Part shown: positions 8,917-17,945 of the stretch, piece by piece
Numbering within the stretch: position 1 is the first letter of the stretch
Layout: each line of letters begins with the position of its first letter
NCBI GenBank assembly: GCA_002439875.1
Contig: DJQB01000003.1
Location: 34,496-98,495 of the forward strand
Length of the DNA: 64,000 nt
Direction of reading: 5' to 3'
Source: Bacteroidales bacterium UBA6397
Lineage (GTDB): Bacteria; Bacteroidota; Bacteroidia; Bacteroidales; UBA932
Translations under genes and position numbers: made by a program
Notes under the pieces: generated by a model
What the model saw: only the letters and a program-made list of their open reading frames with translations
Told to the model about the DNA's origin: nothing
The model's database searches: none

Positions 8917-9354
8917 TTATATCTTATGATTCTTCTTCCGGGAACGGAGATGGGAAACACTTTCCACAAGTAGCTGATCCCTAAGGATATACCTCGCAGC
9001 AATAAAATTCAAAATCGCGGCAACAAGCGGGAAGACCGCAGTAAACCTGAATATCCACTCATTGTCTGCCGTGAAATAATCCACTCCGATCCAAACTTGA
9101 AGTGCGGTCATAAGGATGGCGGAAAGGACAGCAGTACGCATCTGAAAGACACGGGCGTTAAACGTAAAGACTGCTAACAATTGAAGTAAAGTAATTAAAA
9201 TCAGCAGAATAAGATAAGGAGTGTACTTAATGTAGGTCAATTCCACCGCATGAATCCCACCGGGACCCAAAGTAAATGCCTTGACGCTAAAGAAAAGCGC
9301 CACTACTAAACCTGTCGCTATGCACAGGTATAAAGTTTGAAGTCTTTGCCACAT
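8917..9354 (-). CDS. DUF4293 four-helix membrane protein
   Basis: A 145-residue integral membrane protein. It begins with the family's typical MWQRLQTLYL and has four hydrophobic helices: ~10-27, 45-67 (YTPYLILLILITLLQLLAVF), 77-93 and 106-123. A basic tail (HLRSRKKNHKI) follows. DUF4293 is widespread in Bacteroidota with no assigned function. A TATTTTTG -7 box ends 6 nt before the start codon, so the message is likely leaderless. Confidence 0.8.
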   Translation of the reverse strand: MWQRLQTLYLCIATGLVVALFFSVKAFTLGPGGIHAVELTYIKYTPYLILLILITLLQLLAVFTFNARVFQMRTAVLSAILMTALQVWIGVDYFTADNEWIFRFTAVFPLVAAILNFIAARYILRDQLLVESVSHLRSRKKNHKI

Positions 9355-9360
9355 ATTTTA

Positions 9361-9368
9361 CAAAAATA
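9361..9368 (-). promoter_or_regulatory. -7 promoter box (TATTTTTG) of DUF4293 gene
   Basis: The minus strand reads TATTTTTG, 6 nt before the ATG at 9354. No convincing -33 box is visible at the right spacing. Confidence 0.45.
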
Positions 9369-9488
9369 GTTAATTCCGTTGAATATTCTTATATTTGGCA
9401 AAACAAGTGACATAAAAAGTCACCTAAGATTCCTTAATAAGATGATGCTGGTTATTTTTCAAGGTTACTAAACATTAAAATTCATATT

Positions 9489-10358
9489 ATGAGAATAGCA
9501 GAATCTGAATTAATCATCAATGATGACGGCTCGGCGTTCCACATCCATCTAAAACCGGAAGAGCTGGCTGACATCGTCATTTTGGTCGGGGATCCTGGTA
9601 GAGTTGACATGGTCGCCGGATTCCTCACAGACCTTGAGTTCCGTCACCAATCAAGGGAGTTCGTCTCCACTACTGGAAAGTACAACGGCAAGAGGATCAC
9701 TGTGCTGTCAACTGGAATTGGCACGGACAACATCGACATCGTGATGACGGAGTTGGACGCTTTGGCCAATGTGGATTTCGCCACACGCGAGCCTAAAAAA
9801 GAGCACCGGACCCTGACAATCCTTCGAATCGGCACATGCGGTGCAATCCAAGCTGACATTCCGCTCGGTTCAGCGATCTTCTCCCACTATTCCGTTGGCT
9901 GCGATGGCCTGATGAATTGGTATGCTAACCGCGACGAGGTCTCCAATCTTGAGATGGAGGAGGCTTTCAAGCGACACACGCACTGGGACAAGAATCTCCC
10001 GTCACCATATTTCGTAAAAGCCAGCGAGAAGTTGATAAAGAAATTCGAGGATTGCTCGGTCAAAGGTATGACAATTTCAGCCTCAGGCTTTTACGGACCT
10101 CAGGGCAGAGTGGTGAGACAAGGGCTGGCGATGCCGAACATGCTTGAGGACTTCGAGTCTTTCCGGTTCGGGGAATATCGGATCACCAATTTCGAGATGG
10201 AAAGTTCAGCGGTCGCTGGTATGGCAAGGCATCTCGGTCACGAGGCCGGAACAATCTGTTGCGCCATCGCCAACCGACACCTCAAGAGCAGCAACCCGGA
10301 CTACAAACCGCAGGTGCGCGCCCTTGTGGAACTCGCCTTGAACAAACTCTGCGAATAA
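9489..10358 (+). CDS. Nucleoside (uridine) phosphorylase family
   Basis: A 289-residue cytosolic enzyme of the PNP/UDP family, expected to split a nucleoside with phosphate into base and ribose-1-phosphate. Motifs: GDPGRVDMVA (phosphate-binding loop), VLSTGIGTDN, LRIGTCGAIQADIP, and FEMESSAVAGMA near residue 235, where the Glu contacts the ribose hydroxyls. Length and motif order fit uridine phosphorylase-like members common in Bacteroidota, but base specificity cannot be read from sequence. upp, 34 kb away, would handle the uracil released. Confidence 0.88.
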   Translation: MRIAESELIINDDGSAFHIHLKPEELADIVILVGDPGRVDMVAGFLTDLEFRHQSREFVSTTGKYNGKRITVLSTGIGTDNIDIVMTELDALANVDFATREPKKEHRTLTILRIGTCGAIQADIPLGSAIFSHYSVGCDGLMNWYANRDEVSNLEMEEAFKRHTHWDKNLPSPYFVKASEKLIKKFEDCSVKGMTISASGFYGPQGRVVRQGLAMPNMLEDFESFRFGEYRITNFEMESSAVAGMARHLGHEAGTICCAIANRHLKSSNPDYKPQVRALVELALNKLCE

Positions 10359-10367
10359 TTGGGAATA

Positions 10368-11252
10368 TCACTGCATGCGGCGTCCTGAACTGTTGTTGAA
10401 ACGGCTCAGGACGTTTTCGGAATATGTCTTCGTGATTGGGATAGGTGCTATCGAATCGTTGTCTAGATCTAGTTCGTAGCCGTCTTTTTCCTTGCGAAGA
10501 ACTTTAACTTTGTCCATGTTCACAATATACTTCCTATGGCAACGCACAAGACTGCTGCCACGGAAACTCTCTTCCACTGTTTTTAGTCGGCAGCGGAGCA
10601 TGTAGCGCTTCAAGTCGCCCTTGCTGTCGGTGTACCACACGACAATGTAGTTGTCATCGGACTCGATGTAGTAAAGATTGGACGCGCTGACGCACAGTTT
10701 CAGGTCGCCACTGTTGTCGAAAAGTGTGATCTTTTCCAGCCGGGAGACCGGCACCGCCTCGTCCGAGACCACGTTGCCGTAGTTCATCAAACGGATAATC
10801 TGGTTCTTGTCCTGAATGGCATAGTACATCCCGGCAAGGATGTAAGGAATTATCAAGGAAGTGTTCCCGTACAGAAGGGCCTTTCCCAGCGTCGCCGGGA
10901 ACTGGTCCCATCCTATTCCAGTGATCGGAACGGTGATGAATGAATATGCCAGACAGATCACGAGAACCTCACAGACACACCAAGTAATGTAGCCGAGAAA
11001 GTTCATGCTGATCTTGTTTCTGGTCTTGTACATAATGTACTTGCTCAGTATGACAATCAACAGGGAGCCCAGAGCGAAGAGCACAGTGAAGACGAAGAAT
11101 CGGGAATTGCCCAGCGCCATCCAACTGTTGTGCGAGAACGGAAGACTTACCAGAAGGAAAACAATCGAGAACAACGCCGTGAACGTCACGGTGTAGATAA
11201 GTTGGTTCTTTCCGCGCAGATAAGCGGGCAGAGGCTTGTTGAAAAAACTCAT
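10368..11252 (-). CDS. Membrane-bound LytTR-type transcriptional regulator
   Basis: A 294-residue protein. The N-terminal ~150 residues contain four hydrophobic helices (e.g. LIYTVTFTALFSIVFLLVSL and FFVFTVLFALGSLLIVILSK). The C-terminal ~100 residues form a LytTR DNA-binding domain: LYYIESDDNYIVVWY, then RCRLKTVEESFRGSSLVRCH, then RKYIVNMDKVKVLRKEKDGY. There is no receiver domain, so it is a one-component sensor whose helices or loops may sense a membrane signal. A TATATTTG box on the minus strand lies 19 nt upstream. It is divergent from the fab operon, so its binding could also affect that promoter; this is inference. Confidence 0.88.
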   Translation of the reverse strand: MSFFNKPLPAYLRGKNQLIYTVTFTALFSIVFLLVSLPFSHNSWMALGNSRFFVFTVLFALGSLLIVILSKYIMYKTRNKISMNFLGYITWCVCEVLVICLAYSFITVPITGIGWDQFPATLGKALLYGNTSLIIPYILAGMYYAIQDKNQIIRLMNYGNVVSDEAVPVSRLEKITLFDNSGDLKLCVSASNLYYIESDDNYIVVWYTDSKGDLKRYMLRCRLKTVEESFRGSSLVRCHRKYIVNMDKVKVLRKEKDGYELDLDNDSIAPIPITKTYSENVLSRFNNSSGRRMQ

Positions 11253-11271
11253 CCTTCTTCTTTTTATATGG

Positions 11272-11279
11272 CAAATATA
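11272..11279 (-). promoter_or_regulatory. -7 promoter box (TATATTTG) of the LytTR gene
   Basis: The minus strand reads TATATTTG, 19 nt before the ATG at 11252. Confidence 0.5.
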
Positions 11280-11384
11280 ACACTTTTTGGAATTATCGGA
11301 AGCTGTCGATTCACCACAAATCCGACGAAATCACCACTAAAAATATGGAGACGGCGACACCGCAAGCATATTCACCACTTAATT

Positions 11385-11415
11385 TTTGAGCGATTTGGGC
11401 ATATTCATATTTTTG
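11385..11415 (+). promoter_or_regulatory. Promoter of the fab operon
   Basis: TTTG (11385-11388), 19 nt, then TATTTTTG (11408-11415); fabH starts 31 nt further on. Both boxes and the spacing match the Bacteroidota consensus. Confidence 0.65.
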
Positions 11416-11446
11416 TTGACTAAAATACCTAATAAATAGTAAATTT

Positions 11447-12394
11447 ATGAGAATCATCGGTACAGGAAGCGCGCTTCCGAAAAAGGTCGTGACCAACGAG
11501 ATGCTGACGGAATTTCTGGACACAAGCGACGAGTGGATCTACCCTCGTACCGGAATAAAATCCAGACACGTGATCTCGGATGAGAATCTGGAGGACCTTG
11601 GAGCCGAAGCTGTCCGCAACGCTCTGGAGATGTCAGGGCTGAAGGCTGAGGACATCGATCTTTTCATAGTCTCGAATGTAGTCTCCGAATATGTCACTCC
11701 AAGCGTCAGCTGCATCATCGGGGAAAAACTGGGGCTGAGGTGTCCAATGTTCGACATCAACTGCGCCTGCCCAGGATTTGTCTATGCGTTGGACATGGCC
11801 GAAGCTTACTACAAGGCCGGCAAGATCAGGAACGCGGTCATCGCCTGCGTGGAAGAGCCGACAAGGATGGTCTCCTGGAAAGACAGAAGCACATGCGTGC
11901 TTTTCGGCGACGGAGCCGGAGCCGTGGTGCTGTCTGAAGGCGACAACATCAAAGGAACGAAACTGGGTTCAGAGCCGTCCAAGGACGAGATCTGGGAAAC
12001 AATAACACTGAACGAGACTCCCTACATCACAAAGGAAGAGGAGAGCGTCCCGATGCAGATGAAAGGACGCGAGGTCTTCAAGTTCGCGGTCAAGGCATGT
12101 ACAGACGGCGTGAAGGGTCTTCTGGACGAGGTCGGGATCGACAAGAGCGAGGTCTCCTACTTTATGATCCACCAGGCCAACCAAAGGATCATCGACTCAA
12201 TCATCAAGTACATGGGCCAGCCCGCGGAGAAGTTCCCGGTCAACATCACCGACCACGGTAATTCATCTTCGGCGTCATGCCCCATCCTTCTGGACGAATG
12301 CAACAGAAAGGGAATGTTCAAAAAAGGCGATATTCTGGTCTTTAGTGCCTTTGGAGCCGGTCTCCTTTCAGGAGCGGCCGTAGTGGAATGGTAA
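11447..12394 (+). CDS. fabH: Beta-ketoacyl-ACP synthase III
   Basis: A 315-residue cytosolic enzyme that starts fatty acid elongation by condensing an acyl-CoA primer with malonyl-ACP. The catalytic triad is in place: Cys108 (INCACPGF), His242 (FMIHQANQRI) and Asn272 (DHGNSSSA). The N-terminal GTGSALPKKVVTN is typical. It is first in a run fabH-fabK-fabF-fabZ-rluA with gaps of 3-31 nt, although fabK has its own promoter box. fabD, fabG and acpP are not in the window and must lie elsewhere. Confidence 0.96.
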   Translation: MRIIGTGSALPKKVVTNEMLTEFLDTSDEWIYPRTGIKSRHVISDENLEDLGAEAVRNALEMSGLKAEDIDLFIVSNVVSEYVTPSVSCIIGEKLGLRCPMFDINCACPGFVYALDMAEAYYKAGKIRNAVIACVEEPTRMVSWKDRSTCVLFGDGAGAVVLSEGDNIKGTKLGSEPSKDEIWETITLNETPYITKEEESVPMQMKGREVFKFAVKACTDGVKGLLDEVGIDKSEVSYFMIHQANQRIIDSIIKYMGQPAEKFPVNITDHGNSSSASCPILLDECNRKGMFKKGDILVFSAFGAGLLSGAAVVEW

Positions 12395-12410
12395 TCTGAA
12401 CATTAATTAG

Positions 12411-12418
12411 TATATTTG
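12411..12418 (+). promoter_or_regulatory. Internal promoter box (TATATTTG) before fabK
   Basis: TATATTTG ends 7 nt before the fabK ATG at 12426, in the 31-nt gap after fabH. If used, the fabK message would be leaderless. Confidence 0.5.
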
Positions 12419-12425
12419 CAGTAAT

Positions 12426-13373
12426 ATGATAAAGAGTATTATTTGTGACCTGCTCGGAATCGAGCGTCCTATATTTCAAGGAGGAATGGCCTGGATCGCT
12501 GACGCGAAACTGGCCGCAGCAGTCTCCAATGCCGGCGGACTGGGACTGATCTCATCCATAAACTTCGGTACTGAAGCCGTCAGAGAAGAAATCCGCAAAT
12601 GCAAAACCTTGACGGACAAACCATTCGGTGTCAACATTATGCTTCAGGCTCCGAACGCCAGCGAGGTTGCTGACATGATCATCGAAGAGGGAGTCAAGAT
12701 TGTGACGACAGGAGCGGGATCTCCCGCCGCCTACATGGAGAAATGGAAAGCCGCTGGAATCAAGGTGATCCCAGTCGTGGCTTCCGTCGCCTATGCACTC
12801 AAGATGCAGGAGCTCGGAGCGACGGCCGTTGTGGCCGAGGGAGCGGAGTCCGGAGGACATATCGGGGATATTCATACAATGGCGCTTGTACCGCAGGTGG
12901 TTGACGCCCTTGACATTCCTGTCCTTGCCGCCGGCGGGATATTCGACGGAAGAGGAGTGGCCGCCGCGTTCATGCTTGGAGCCAAAGGAGTCCAGGTGGG
13001 AACGAGATTCCTCATCGCCGACGAATGTCATATTCATGAGAACTACAAGGCAAGGCTGATCGCCGCGTCCGATGTCAGCACAATGGTGACAGGCAAGTCT
13101 CTCGGAGACGCCGTCCGCAGCCTCAAAACACCGTTCGCGAAGAAATTCTTCAAGATGGAATATGATCCTGCGGTTCCTAAGGAGGAGGTGCTGAAGTTCG
13201 GCACAGGCTCGATGCGCAAGGCCGTCTTTGACGGAGACCTAGCCGGAGGTAGTTTCCTCGCCGGAGAGGTTGCAGGCATGATCAAAAAGAAAGAGACAGC
13301 GAAGGAAATTGTCGACGACCTCATGGACGGAGCGGAGAAACTGCTCGCCGGGGCTCCGGGACTTCTGGCTTAA
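12426..13373 (+). CDS. fabK: Enoyl-ACP reductase II, FMN-dependent
   Basis: A 315-residue flavoprotein of the nitronate monooxygenase/FabK fold. In this context it is the enoyl-ACP reductase that performs the last reduction of each fatty acid elongation cycle. Visible motifs: IFQGGMAWIADAKLAAAVSN with AGGLGLISS at the N-terminus, FGVNIML, GAESGGHIGDIHTMALVPQV and LAAGGIFDGRGVAAAFMLGA, followed by GVQVGTRFL (FMN phosphate binding). FabK is structurally unrelated to FabI and is insensitive to triclosan. A nitronate monooxygenase role is less likely because of the fab neighbours. Confidence 0.92.
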   Translation: MIKSIICDLLGIERPIFQGGMAWIADAKLAAAVSNAGGLGLISSINFGTEAVREEIRKCKTLTDKPFGVNIMLQAPNASEVADMIIEEGVKIVTTGAGSPAAYMEKWKAAGIKVIPVVASVAYALKMQELGATAVVAEGAESGGHIGDIHTMALVPQVVDALDIPVLAAGGIFDGRGVAAAFMLGAKGVQVGTRFLIADECHIHENYKARLIAASDVSTMVTGKSLGDAVRSLKTPFAKKFFKMEYDPAVPKEEVLKFGTGSMRKAVFDGDLAGGSFLAGEVAGMIKKKETAKEIVDDLMDGAEKLLAGAPGLLA

Positions 13374-13397
13374 CGTAATGATTATAAAGGATAAAGC

Positions 13398-14657
13398 ATG
13401 AATAAAAGAGTAGTAATCACAGGAATGGGAGTCATCTCCCCTGTAGGAAACGACGTAAACACGTTCTGGGACAATCTGTGCAACGGTGTGTGTGGAATCG
13501 AGTCCATCAAGGCTTTCCCGACCGACAACCTTCCGGTCGGAATCGCCGGAATCATCAAGGACTTCAAGGCTGAGGACTATGGAATGGACAAGCCTTTCAT
13601 CAGGAAGCAGGATCTCTTCACCCAGTATGGAGTGGCCGCAGCCTTTCAGGCCATGAAGCAGGCCGGTCTTGCCTCGCAGGGCGAAGGCCAGAACATCGAT
13701 CCTTTTAGGCTTGGCGTCTATTTCGGATCAGGAATTGGAGGATTCGCCACCCAGTACAGAGAAATCTCCAAGATGATCGAGGATCCATCCGGCCAGTGGA
13801 TCTCTCCGCTTTTCATTCCTACGATGATTTCCAACATCGCCGCCGGACACATCGCGATAATGCACCACGCCGAGGGTCCATGCCTTGACATTGTGACCGC
13901 TTGCGCTACGTCAACCAATGCGATGGGCGAGGCTTTCCGCGCTATCAGGGACGGCTACGCCGACGCCATCATCACAGGAGGCTGCGAGAACGCCACGATT
14001 CCTATCGGGATCGTCGGATTCGCCAACGCCAAGGCCCTTTCAAGAGCGACCGATCCAAAGTATGCCTCATTGCCATTCAATGCGAACCGCGCCGGTTTCG
14101 TGATGGCCGACGGTTCCGCCGCGCTTGTGCTTGAGGAATATGGGCACGCCAAGGCCCGTGGAGCGAGAATTCTCGGAGAGATGGTCGGGTACGGCAACAC
14201 CTGCGACGCCTACCACTCGACAGCCCCGAGGCCAGACGGCACTACCCAGGCCAAATGCATAGAAATCGCCCTTGAGGAGGCTGGATTCGACAAAGAAAAG
14301 GACAACCTCTACATCAATGCCCACGGAACCGGAACAAGGCTGAACGACGCGGCAGAGACCAAAGCCTACAAGATAGCGCTCGGAGATTTTGCCTACAAGG
14401 CGCATATCAGCTCCATCAAGTCTATGACCGGGCATATGTTCGGTGCGGCAGGAGCGGCGGAAGCAATCGCCACCATACTCGCCCTCCGCGACGGAATCTG
14501 TCCTCCGACAATCAATCTGGACACTCCGGACCCTGAATGCGACCTCGATTACACCCCTAACAAGGCCGTCAAGACAAACCTGACCCTCGGAATTTCAGAC
14601 TCCTTCGGATTCGGTGGACACGACGCGTGCGTGGCCTTCAGAAAGTACAACGGGTAA
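13398..14657 (+). CDS. fabF: Beta-ketoacyl-ACP synthase II
   Basis: A 419-residue condensing enzyme that elongates acyl-ACP with malonyl-ACP. Cys169 sits in VTACATST, and the two catalytic histidines are in NAHGTGTRLND and KSMTGHMFGAAGAAE. The C-terminal SFGFGGHDACVAFRKY is typical. Length is normal for FabF (~410-420). It follows fabK by 24 nt with AAAGGATAAAG just upstream of the ATG, and is followed 23 nt later by fabZ. Confidence 0.97.
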   Translation: MNKRVVITGMGVISPVGNDVNTFWDNLCNGVCGIESIKAFPTDNLPVGIAGIIKDFKAEDYGMDKPFIRKQDLFTQYGVAAAFQAMKQAGLASQGEGQNIDPFRLGVYFGSGIGGFATQYREISKMIEDPSGQWISPLFIPTMISNIAAGHIAIMHHAEGPCLDIVTACATSTNAMGEAFRAIRDGYADAIITGGCENATIPIGIVGFANAKALSRATDPKYASLPFNANRAGFVMADGSAALVLEEYGHAKARGARILGEMVGYGNTCDAYHSTAPRPDGTTQAKCIEIALEEAGFDKEKDNLYINAHGTGTRLNDAAETKAYKIALGDFAYKAHISSIKSMTGHMFGAAGAAEAIATILALRDGICPPTINLDTPDPECDLDYTPNKAVKTNLTLGISDSFGFGGHDACVAFRKYNG

Positions 14658-14680
14658 AGAGCCATAAACCTCAGAGTGAT

Positions 14681-15100
14681 ATGAATAAGGAAGAAATCAA
14701 ACAGTTCTTGCCGCACCGTGAGCCTATGCTCCTTATAGAGGAGGCCCACATTGATGAAAACGGTGTGGCTCATTCACAGTACAGAATCAAGGAGGATGAG
14801 TTTTTCACAAGAGGCCATTTTCCGGGAAATCCCATTGTCCCGGGTGTGATTCAGTGTGAAATCATGGCGCAAAGCTGCGCGATTCTAGTCAAAGATGAGA
14901 TTCCGGGACACATAACACTTTACGCCGGGCTCGACAAGGTTCGATTCAAGAATCCTGTCAGACCGGGAGATCTATGCGAGGTGACCGCGACATTGGATGA
15001 GAGAAGAGGCAACCTTTTCTTCTGCTCAGCCAAACTTGAAGTCGGAGGCAAGTTGTGCTGCCGCGGAACTTTGAGTTTCGCGCTGGTCCCGATCAAGTAG
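14681..15100 (+). CDS. fabZ: 3-hydroxyacyl-ACP dehydratase
   Basis: A 139-residue hot-dog fold enzyme that removes water from 3-hydroxyacyl-ACP. The active site is readable: His46 in GHFPGNPIVPGVIQCE and Glu60 at the end of the same motif. The start at 14681 (MNKEEIKQFLPHREPMLLIE) matches family N-termini. A longer in-frame version from 14627 would overlap the end of fabF and adds residues not seen in the family. Confidence 0.93.
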   Translation: MNKEEIKQFLPHREPMLLIEEAHIDENGVAHSQYRIKEDEFFTRGHFPGNPIVPGVIQCEIMAQSCAILVKDEIPGHITLYAGLDKVRFKNPVRPGDLCEVTATLDERRGNLFFCSAKLEVGGKLCCRGTLSFALVPIK

Positions 15101-15103
15101 AGG

Positions 15104-15808
15104 ATGGAGTACAGACGATTGGAGGAGGAGGAGTTCAAGGATCTGGAATCCAGAATCCTCTACGAGGACAATCACATACTGGTCTTCAACAAGAACGTGG
15201 GAGAGATCATTCAGGCCGACAAGACCGGGGACGAATGTCTCGCCGAGACGCTGAAAGCCTTCATAGCCCAGAGAGATGACAAGCCTGGCAAGGTGTATGT
15301 GGGAATCCCGCATCGCCTTGACCGGCCTGTCAGTGGCGTAACAATCTTCGCAAAGACATCCAAAGCCCTTTCAAGACTCTCGGAGATGTTCAGAGCCGGA
15401 AATATTCACAAGACCTACTGGGCACTGTGTTGCAAGGCTCCTGAGAAAGAGTCCGCAGAGTTGGATGACTGGCTGGTACGCAACGAGAAGATGAACAAGA
15501 GTTTCATCGCAAAAGGGGGTGGGAATACGCCTGGCGCTAAATTAGCCAAGCTGATCTACACCCACCTGAAGGACACGGAGAGATATTCATTAGTCGAGGT
15601 ACGCCTGCTGACAGGGAGGCATCATCAGATCCGCTGCCAGCTGGCGGGAATAGGTTGCGTCATCAAAGGTGATCTTAAATACGGCGCGCCACGTTCAAAT
15701 CCAGATGGAGGAATATGTCTCCACTCCCACGATGTAAGGTTTGTCCATCCCGTGAAAAAGGTTGAGATGGACATCGTCGCACCGCCACCTGCGTCATGGA
15801 AAATTTGA
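15104..15808 (+). CDS. RluA-family pseudouridine synthase
   Basis: A 234-residue cytosolic RNA-modifying enzyme. The catalytic aspartate is in GIPHRLDRPVSGVTIFAKTS, and the family motifs ILYEDNHILVFNKNVG (start of the catalytic domain) and VEVRLLTGRHHQIRCQLAGI are intact. There is no N-terminal S4 domain, so it is a short RluA/RluC type; the target uridine in rRNA or tRNA cannot be told. It starts 3 nt after fabZ, so it is in the fab transcript. Confidence 0.9.
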   Translation: MEYRRLEEEEFKDLESRILYEDNHILVFNKNVGEIIQADKTGDECLAETLKAFIAQRDDKPGKVYVGIPHRLDRPVSGVTIFAKTSKALSRLSEMFRAGNIHKTYWALCCKAPEKESAELDDWLVRNEKMNKSFIAKGGGNTPGAKLAKLIYTHLKDTERYSLVEVRLLTGRHHQIRCQLAGIGCVIKGDLKYGAPRSNPDGGICLHSHDVRFVHPVKKVEMDIVAPPPASWKI

Positions 15809-15811
15809 CGG

Positions 15812-16900
15812 TCATTTGACCTGCGGTTCAGCCACACAGTCCTGCAACCATTCAGTCGGAGTTTTTCCAGTGTTCACCTTGAACGCCATGTTGAATGAGA
15901 CGGCGGTCCGGAATCCAGACATTTCCGAAACCTCATTGATTCTCAGCCGGGGATCCTCCTTGAAAAGTTCCATGGCGCGACGCACCCTGTAATAGTTCAC
16001 GAATTGTCTGAAATTACGGCCGGAGAGAATGTTTATCGTCTTCGAAAGGTATAGTTTGTTCGTCAGCATCCGGTCCGCGAGGCACGACATGTCGAACGCT
16101 TGGTTCAGATAAGGCCTCTTCTCCTCCATGTACATCACAATCCGCTTGTAGAGGTAGCTCATTTTCTTATCCTCATCGACCTTATCGGCGTATGATGTCC
16201 TCAGGTTGCCTTTAATTATATCCTTGATTCTTTTTTCCGTCTCTCTGTTCAGCATGTACGTTCTTCCGGTCATCGCCCGGAGGTAAAGCAGCGCGTAAAG
16301 TCCTAGATACATAAGCAGAGACAGCGTCGAAAGAAAGCCCCTCAGATGCCCGGAGGCCGGAATGCCGCAGAAGAATAACATACCGGCGACCAAGAATGCG
16401 ATTGAATAAAGGAAACGGGAGTGCTCTTCTACATTATGCCACACGGCCGTGTGTCGGAATATCATACGGATTCCTGTAAACCGTTTGTAAGCGGTGTAAA
16501 GATAATAGCAGAGGACAAATACGAACATCGTGATGAAAGAGAAGACCGCTCGTTGGCACCTGAAACCAAGGGTTCCTGCAGTTCTGAAACCGAAACAAGC
16601 GAAAACGGCAATGGATGACACCAACAGGCAGGCGGACACGTTAAACGAGGTCTTAGGCTTTTCGAATGAACAAGGATACATGACGAGTATGGCGGTTGAC
16701 ATTGAGAGGTCAACCGCAAGTTCCTGCATTTCCACGCGGCACGGAAGAATTAATTCTGCAAGGATCAAAGACATGCCTCCGACGCATGACATAAAGCGCA
16801 AGATGTATCTTTCCGTCCTGTTTCCTCTGCTGAATCTGAAATCATAGATAAAGAAAAAAGATAATTCAACGAGGGCCAACGATGCGATAAATATTGTCAT
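15812..16900 (-). CDS. Membrane-anchored AraC-family regulator
   Basis: A 362-residue protein. Residues 1-~215 contain about six or seven hydrophobic helices (e.g. FFIYDF region, CVGGMSLILAELILPC, FSFITMFVFVLCYYLY, LSLLMYLGLYALLYL). The C-terminal ~110 residues are an AraC DNA-binding domain with two helix-turn-helices: AFDMSCLADRMLTNKLYLSK and LRINEVSEMSGFRTAVSFNM, then the family end FKVNTGKTPTEW. It probably senses a membrane or extracellular signal without a separate kinase. It converges on rluA with a 3-nt gap. Its targets are unknown. Confidence 0.87.
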   Translation of the reverse strand: MTIFIASLALVELSFFFIYDFRFSRGNRTERYILRFMSCVGGMSLILAELILPCRVEMQELAVDLSMSTAILVMYPCSFEKPKTSFNVSACLLVSSIAVFACFGFRTAGTLGFRCQRAVFSFITMFVFVLCYYLYTAYKRFTGIRMIFRHTAVWHNVEEHSRFLYSIAFLVAGMLFFCGIPASGHLRGFLSTLSLLMYLGLYALLYLRAMTGRTYMLNRETEKRIKDIIKGNLRTSYADKVDEDKKMSYLYKRIVMYMEEKRPYLNQAFDMSCLADRMLTNKLYLSKTINILSGRNFRQFVNYYRVRRAMELFKEDPRLRINEVSEMSGFRTAVSFNMAFKVNTGKTPTEWLQDCVAEPQVK

Positions 16901-16942
16901 TTTCGGTCAAAATTAGATGGTTACTGTAGGGCAAGGTAATAA

Positions 16943-16976
16943 TAAAAAGCCCCCGCGCGGTGGTTTGCACGGGGGT
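16943..16976 (-). terminator. Rho-independent terminator after yitT
   Basis: On the minus strand a GC-rich stem (CCCCCGTGC ... GCGCGGGGG) is followed by CTTTTTATT. It lies 34 nt after the end of the YitT-family gene and upstream of the AraC-type gene. Confidence 0.8.
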
Positions 16977-17009
16977 AAAAGATGAAAATAAAAATTTATT
17001 TTGCGAAAA

Positions 17010-17942
17010 TTAACTTTTCTTTGAGCCTTTTATAGAATCAAAGCCCTGTCCGTAGACACCACTGACAGAAGAAATTGAAAGGAATGCGTCTGGATCGACC
17101 CTCTTGATCGACCTAAGCAACAAATTCAAATCAGTCTTTCTTGTGATGACCATCAGGACAGACGCGGGCTTTTTGGTGTACCAACCCTCCCCGTTGAGGA
17201 CAGTGACCCCCCTGTGGAAGTCTTTGGAAATCATGTCAGCAATCTCCTCGAAATGTCTTGAGAGGATGAACAACTGGATACTTTGCTTTGAGCCTGCCAG
17301 ATACAAGTCCACGACATAGCCGTTGACCGTGACGATGATCATGCCATAAACAGCTATGGAGAACTTGGCGTCGAAAGGAATAGCCCGGCCATCAGCCCCG
17401 AATGAAGGGAACAGCAACGAGGACGCGATGATGAACACATCTATCGTAAGGATGATGCGCCCCGGGGATATATTCCTGAACTTCGTTATTATCATGGCTA
17501 TGATGTCCGTCCCTCCTGTGCTTCCGCCCTGCGAGATGGACATACCAATCCCCACTCCGGCCATCGAACCGCCTATTATCGAACACATAAGCTTGCCGTT
17601 AGACAGTGCGAAATCCTGGATGATAGTCTCTGGAATAATGGCTTGGAACACATTGAGGCAGACCGATGCAAGGATTATGGCATACACCGTCTTCGCACCG
17701 AACGCCGGGCCGATGATGATCACAGAGATTATCAGCAGTACCGTGTTTATCACAAAGTAGGAATATCCCATCTTGATGCCGGTGGCATACTGGACGATGG
17801 CGCTTATACCGGAGACTCCACCTCCGATAAGATTGTTAGGAGTCAGGAATATCGCCCAACCCACTGTGTAGATGACGATGCCGAGGGTGATCAGGAGATA
17901 TTCCTTAATGCCCCTCAAGATTGTCGAAGAACCGATTGCCAT
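17010..17942 (-). CDS. YitT family membrane protein (DUF2179)
   Basis: A 310-residue inner membrane protein. There are about six helices in the first ~200 residues, with the family motifs GWAIFLTPNNLIGGGVSGIS and SISQGGSTGGTDIIAMII. The C-terminal ~80 residues form the soluble DUF2179 domain (FHRGVTVLNGEGWYTKKPAS, then RKTDLNLLLRSIKRVDPDAF). Function is unknown; a transport or sensing role has been proposed for the family. It starts 3 nt after the leuS stop, so it is cotranscribed with leuS and terminated by the hairpin at 16943-16976. Confidence 0.9.
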   Translation of the reverse strand: MAIGSSTILRGIKEYLLITLGIVIYTVGWAIFLTPNNLIGGGVSGISAIVQYATGIKMGYSYFVINTVLLIISVIIIGPAFGAKTVYAIILASVCLNVFQAIIPETIIQDFALSNGKLMCSIIGGSMAGVGIGMSISQGGSTGGTDIIAMIITKFRNISPGRIILTIDVFIIASSLLFPSFGADGRAIPFDAKFSIAVYGMIIVTVNGYVVDLYLAGSKQSIQLFILSRHFEEIADMISKDFHRGVTVLNGEGWYTKKPASVLMVITRKTDLNLLLRSIKRVDPDAFLSISSVSGVYGQGFDSIKGSKKS

Positions 17943-17945
17943 GGA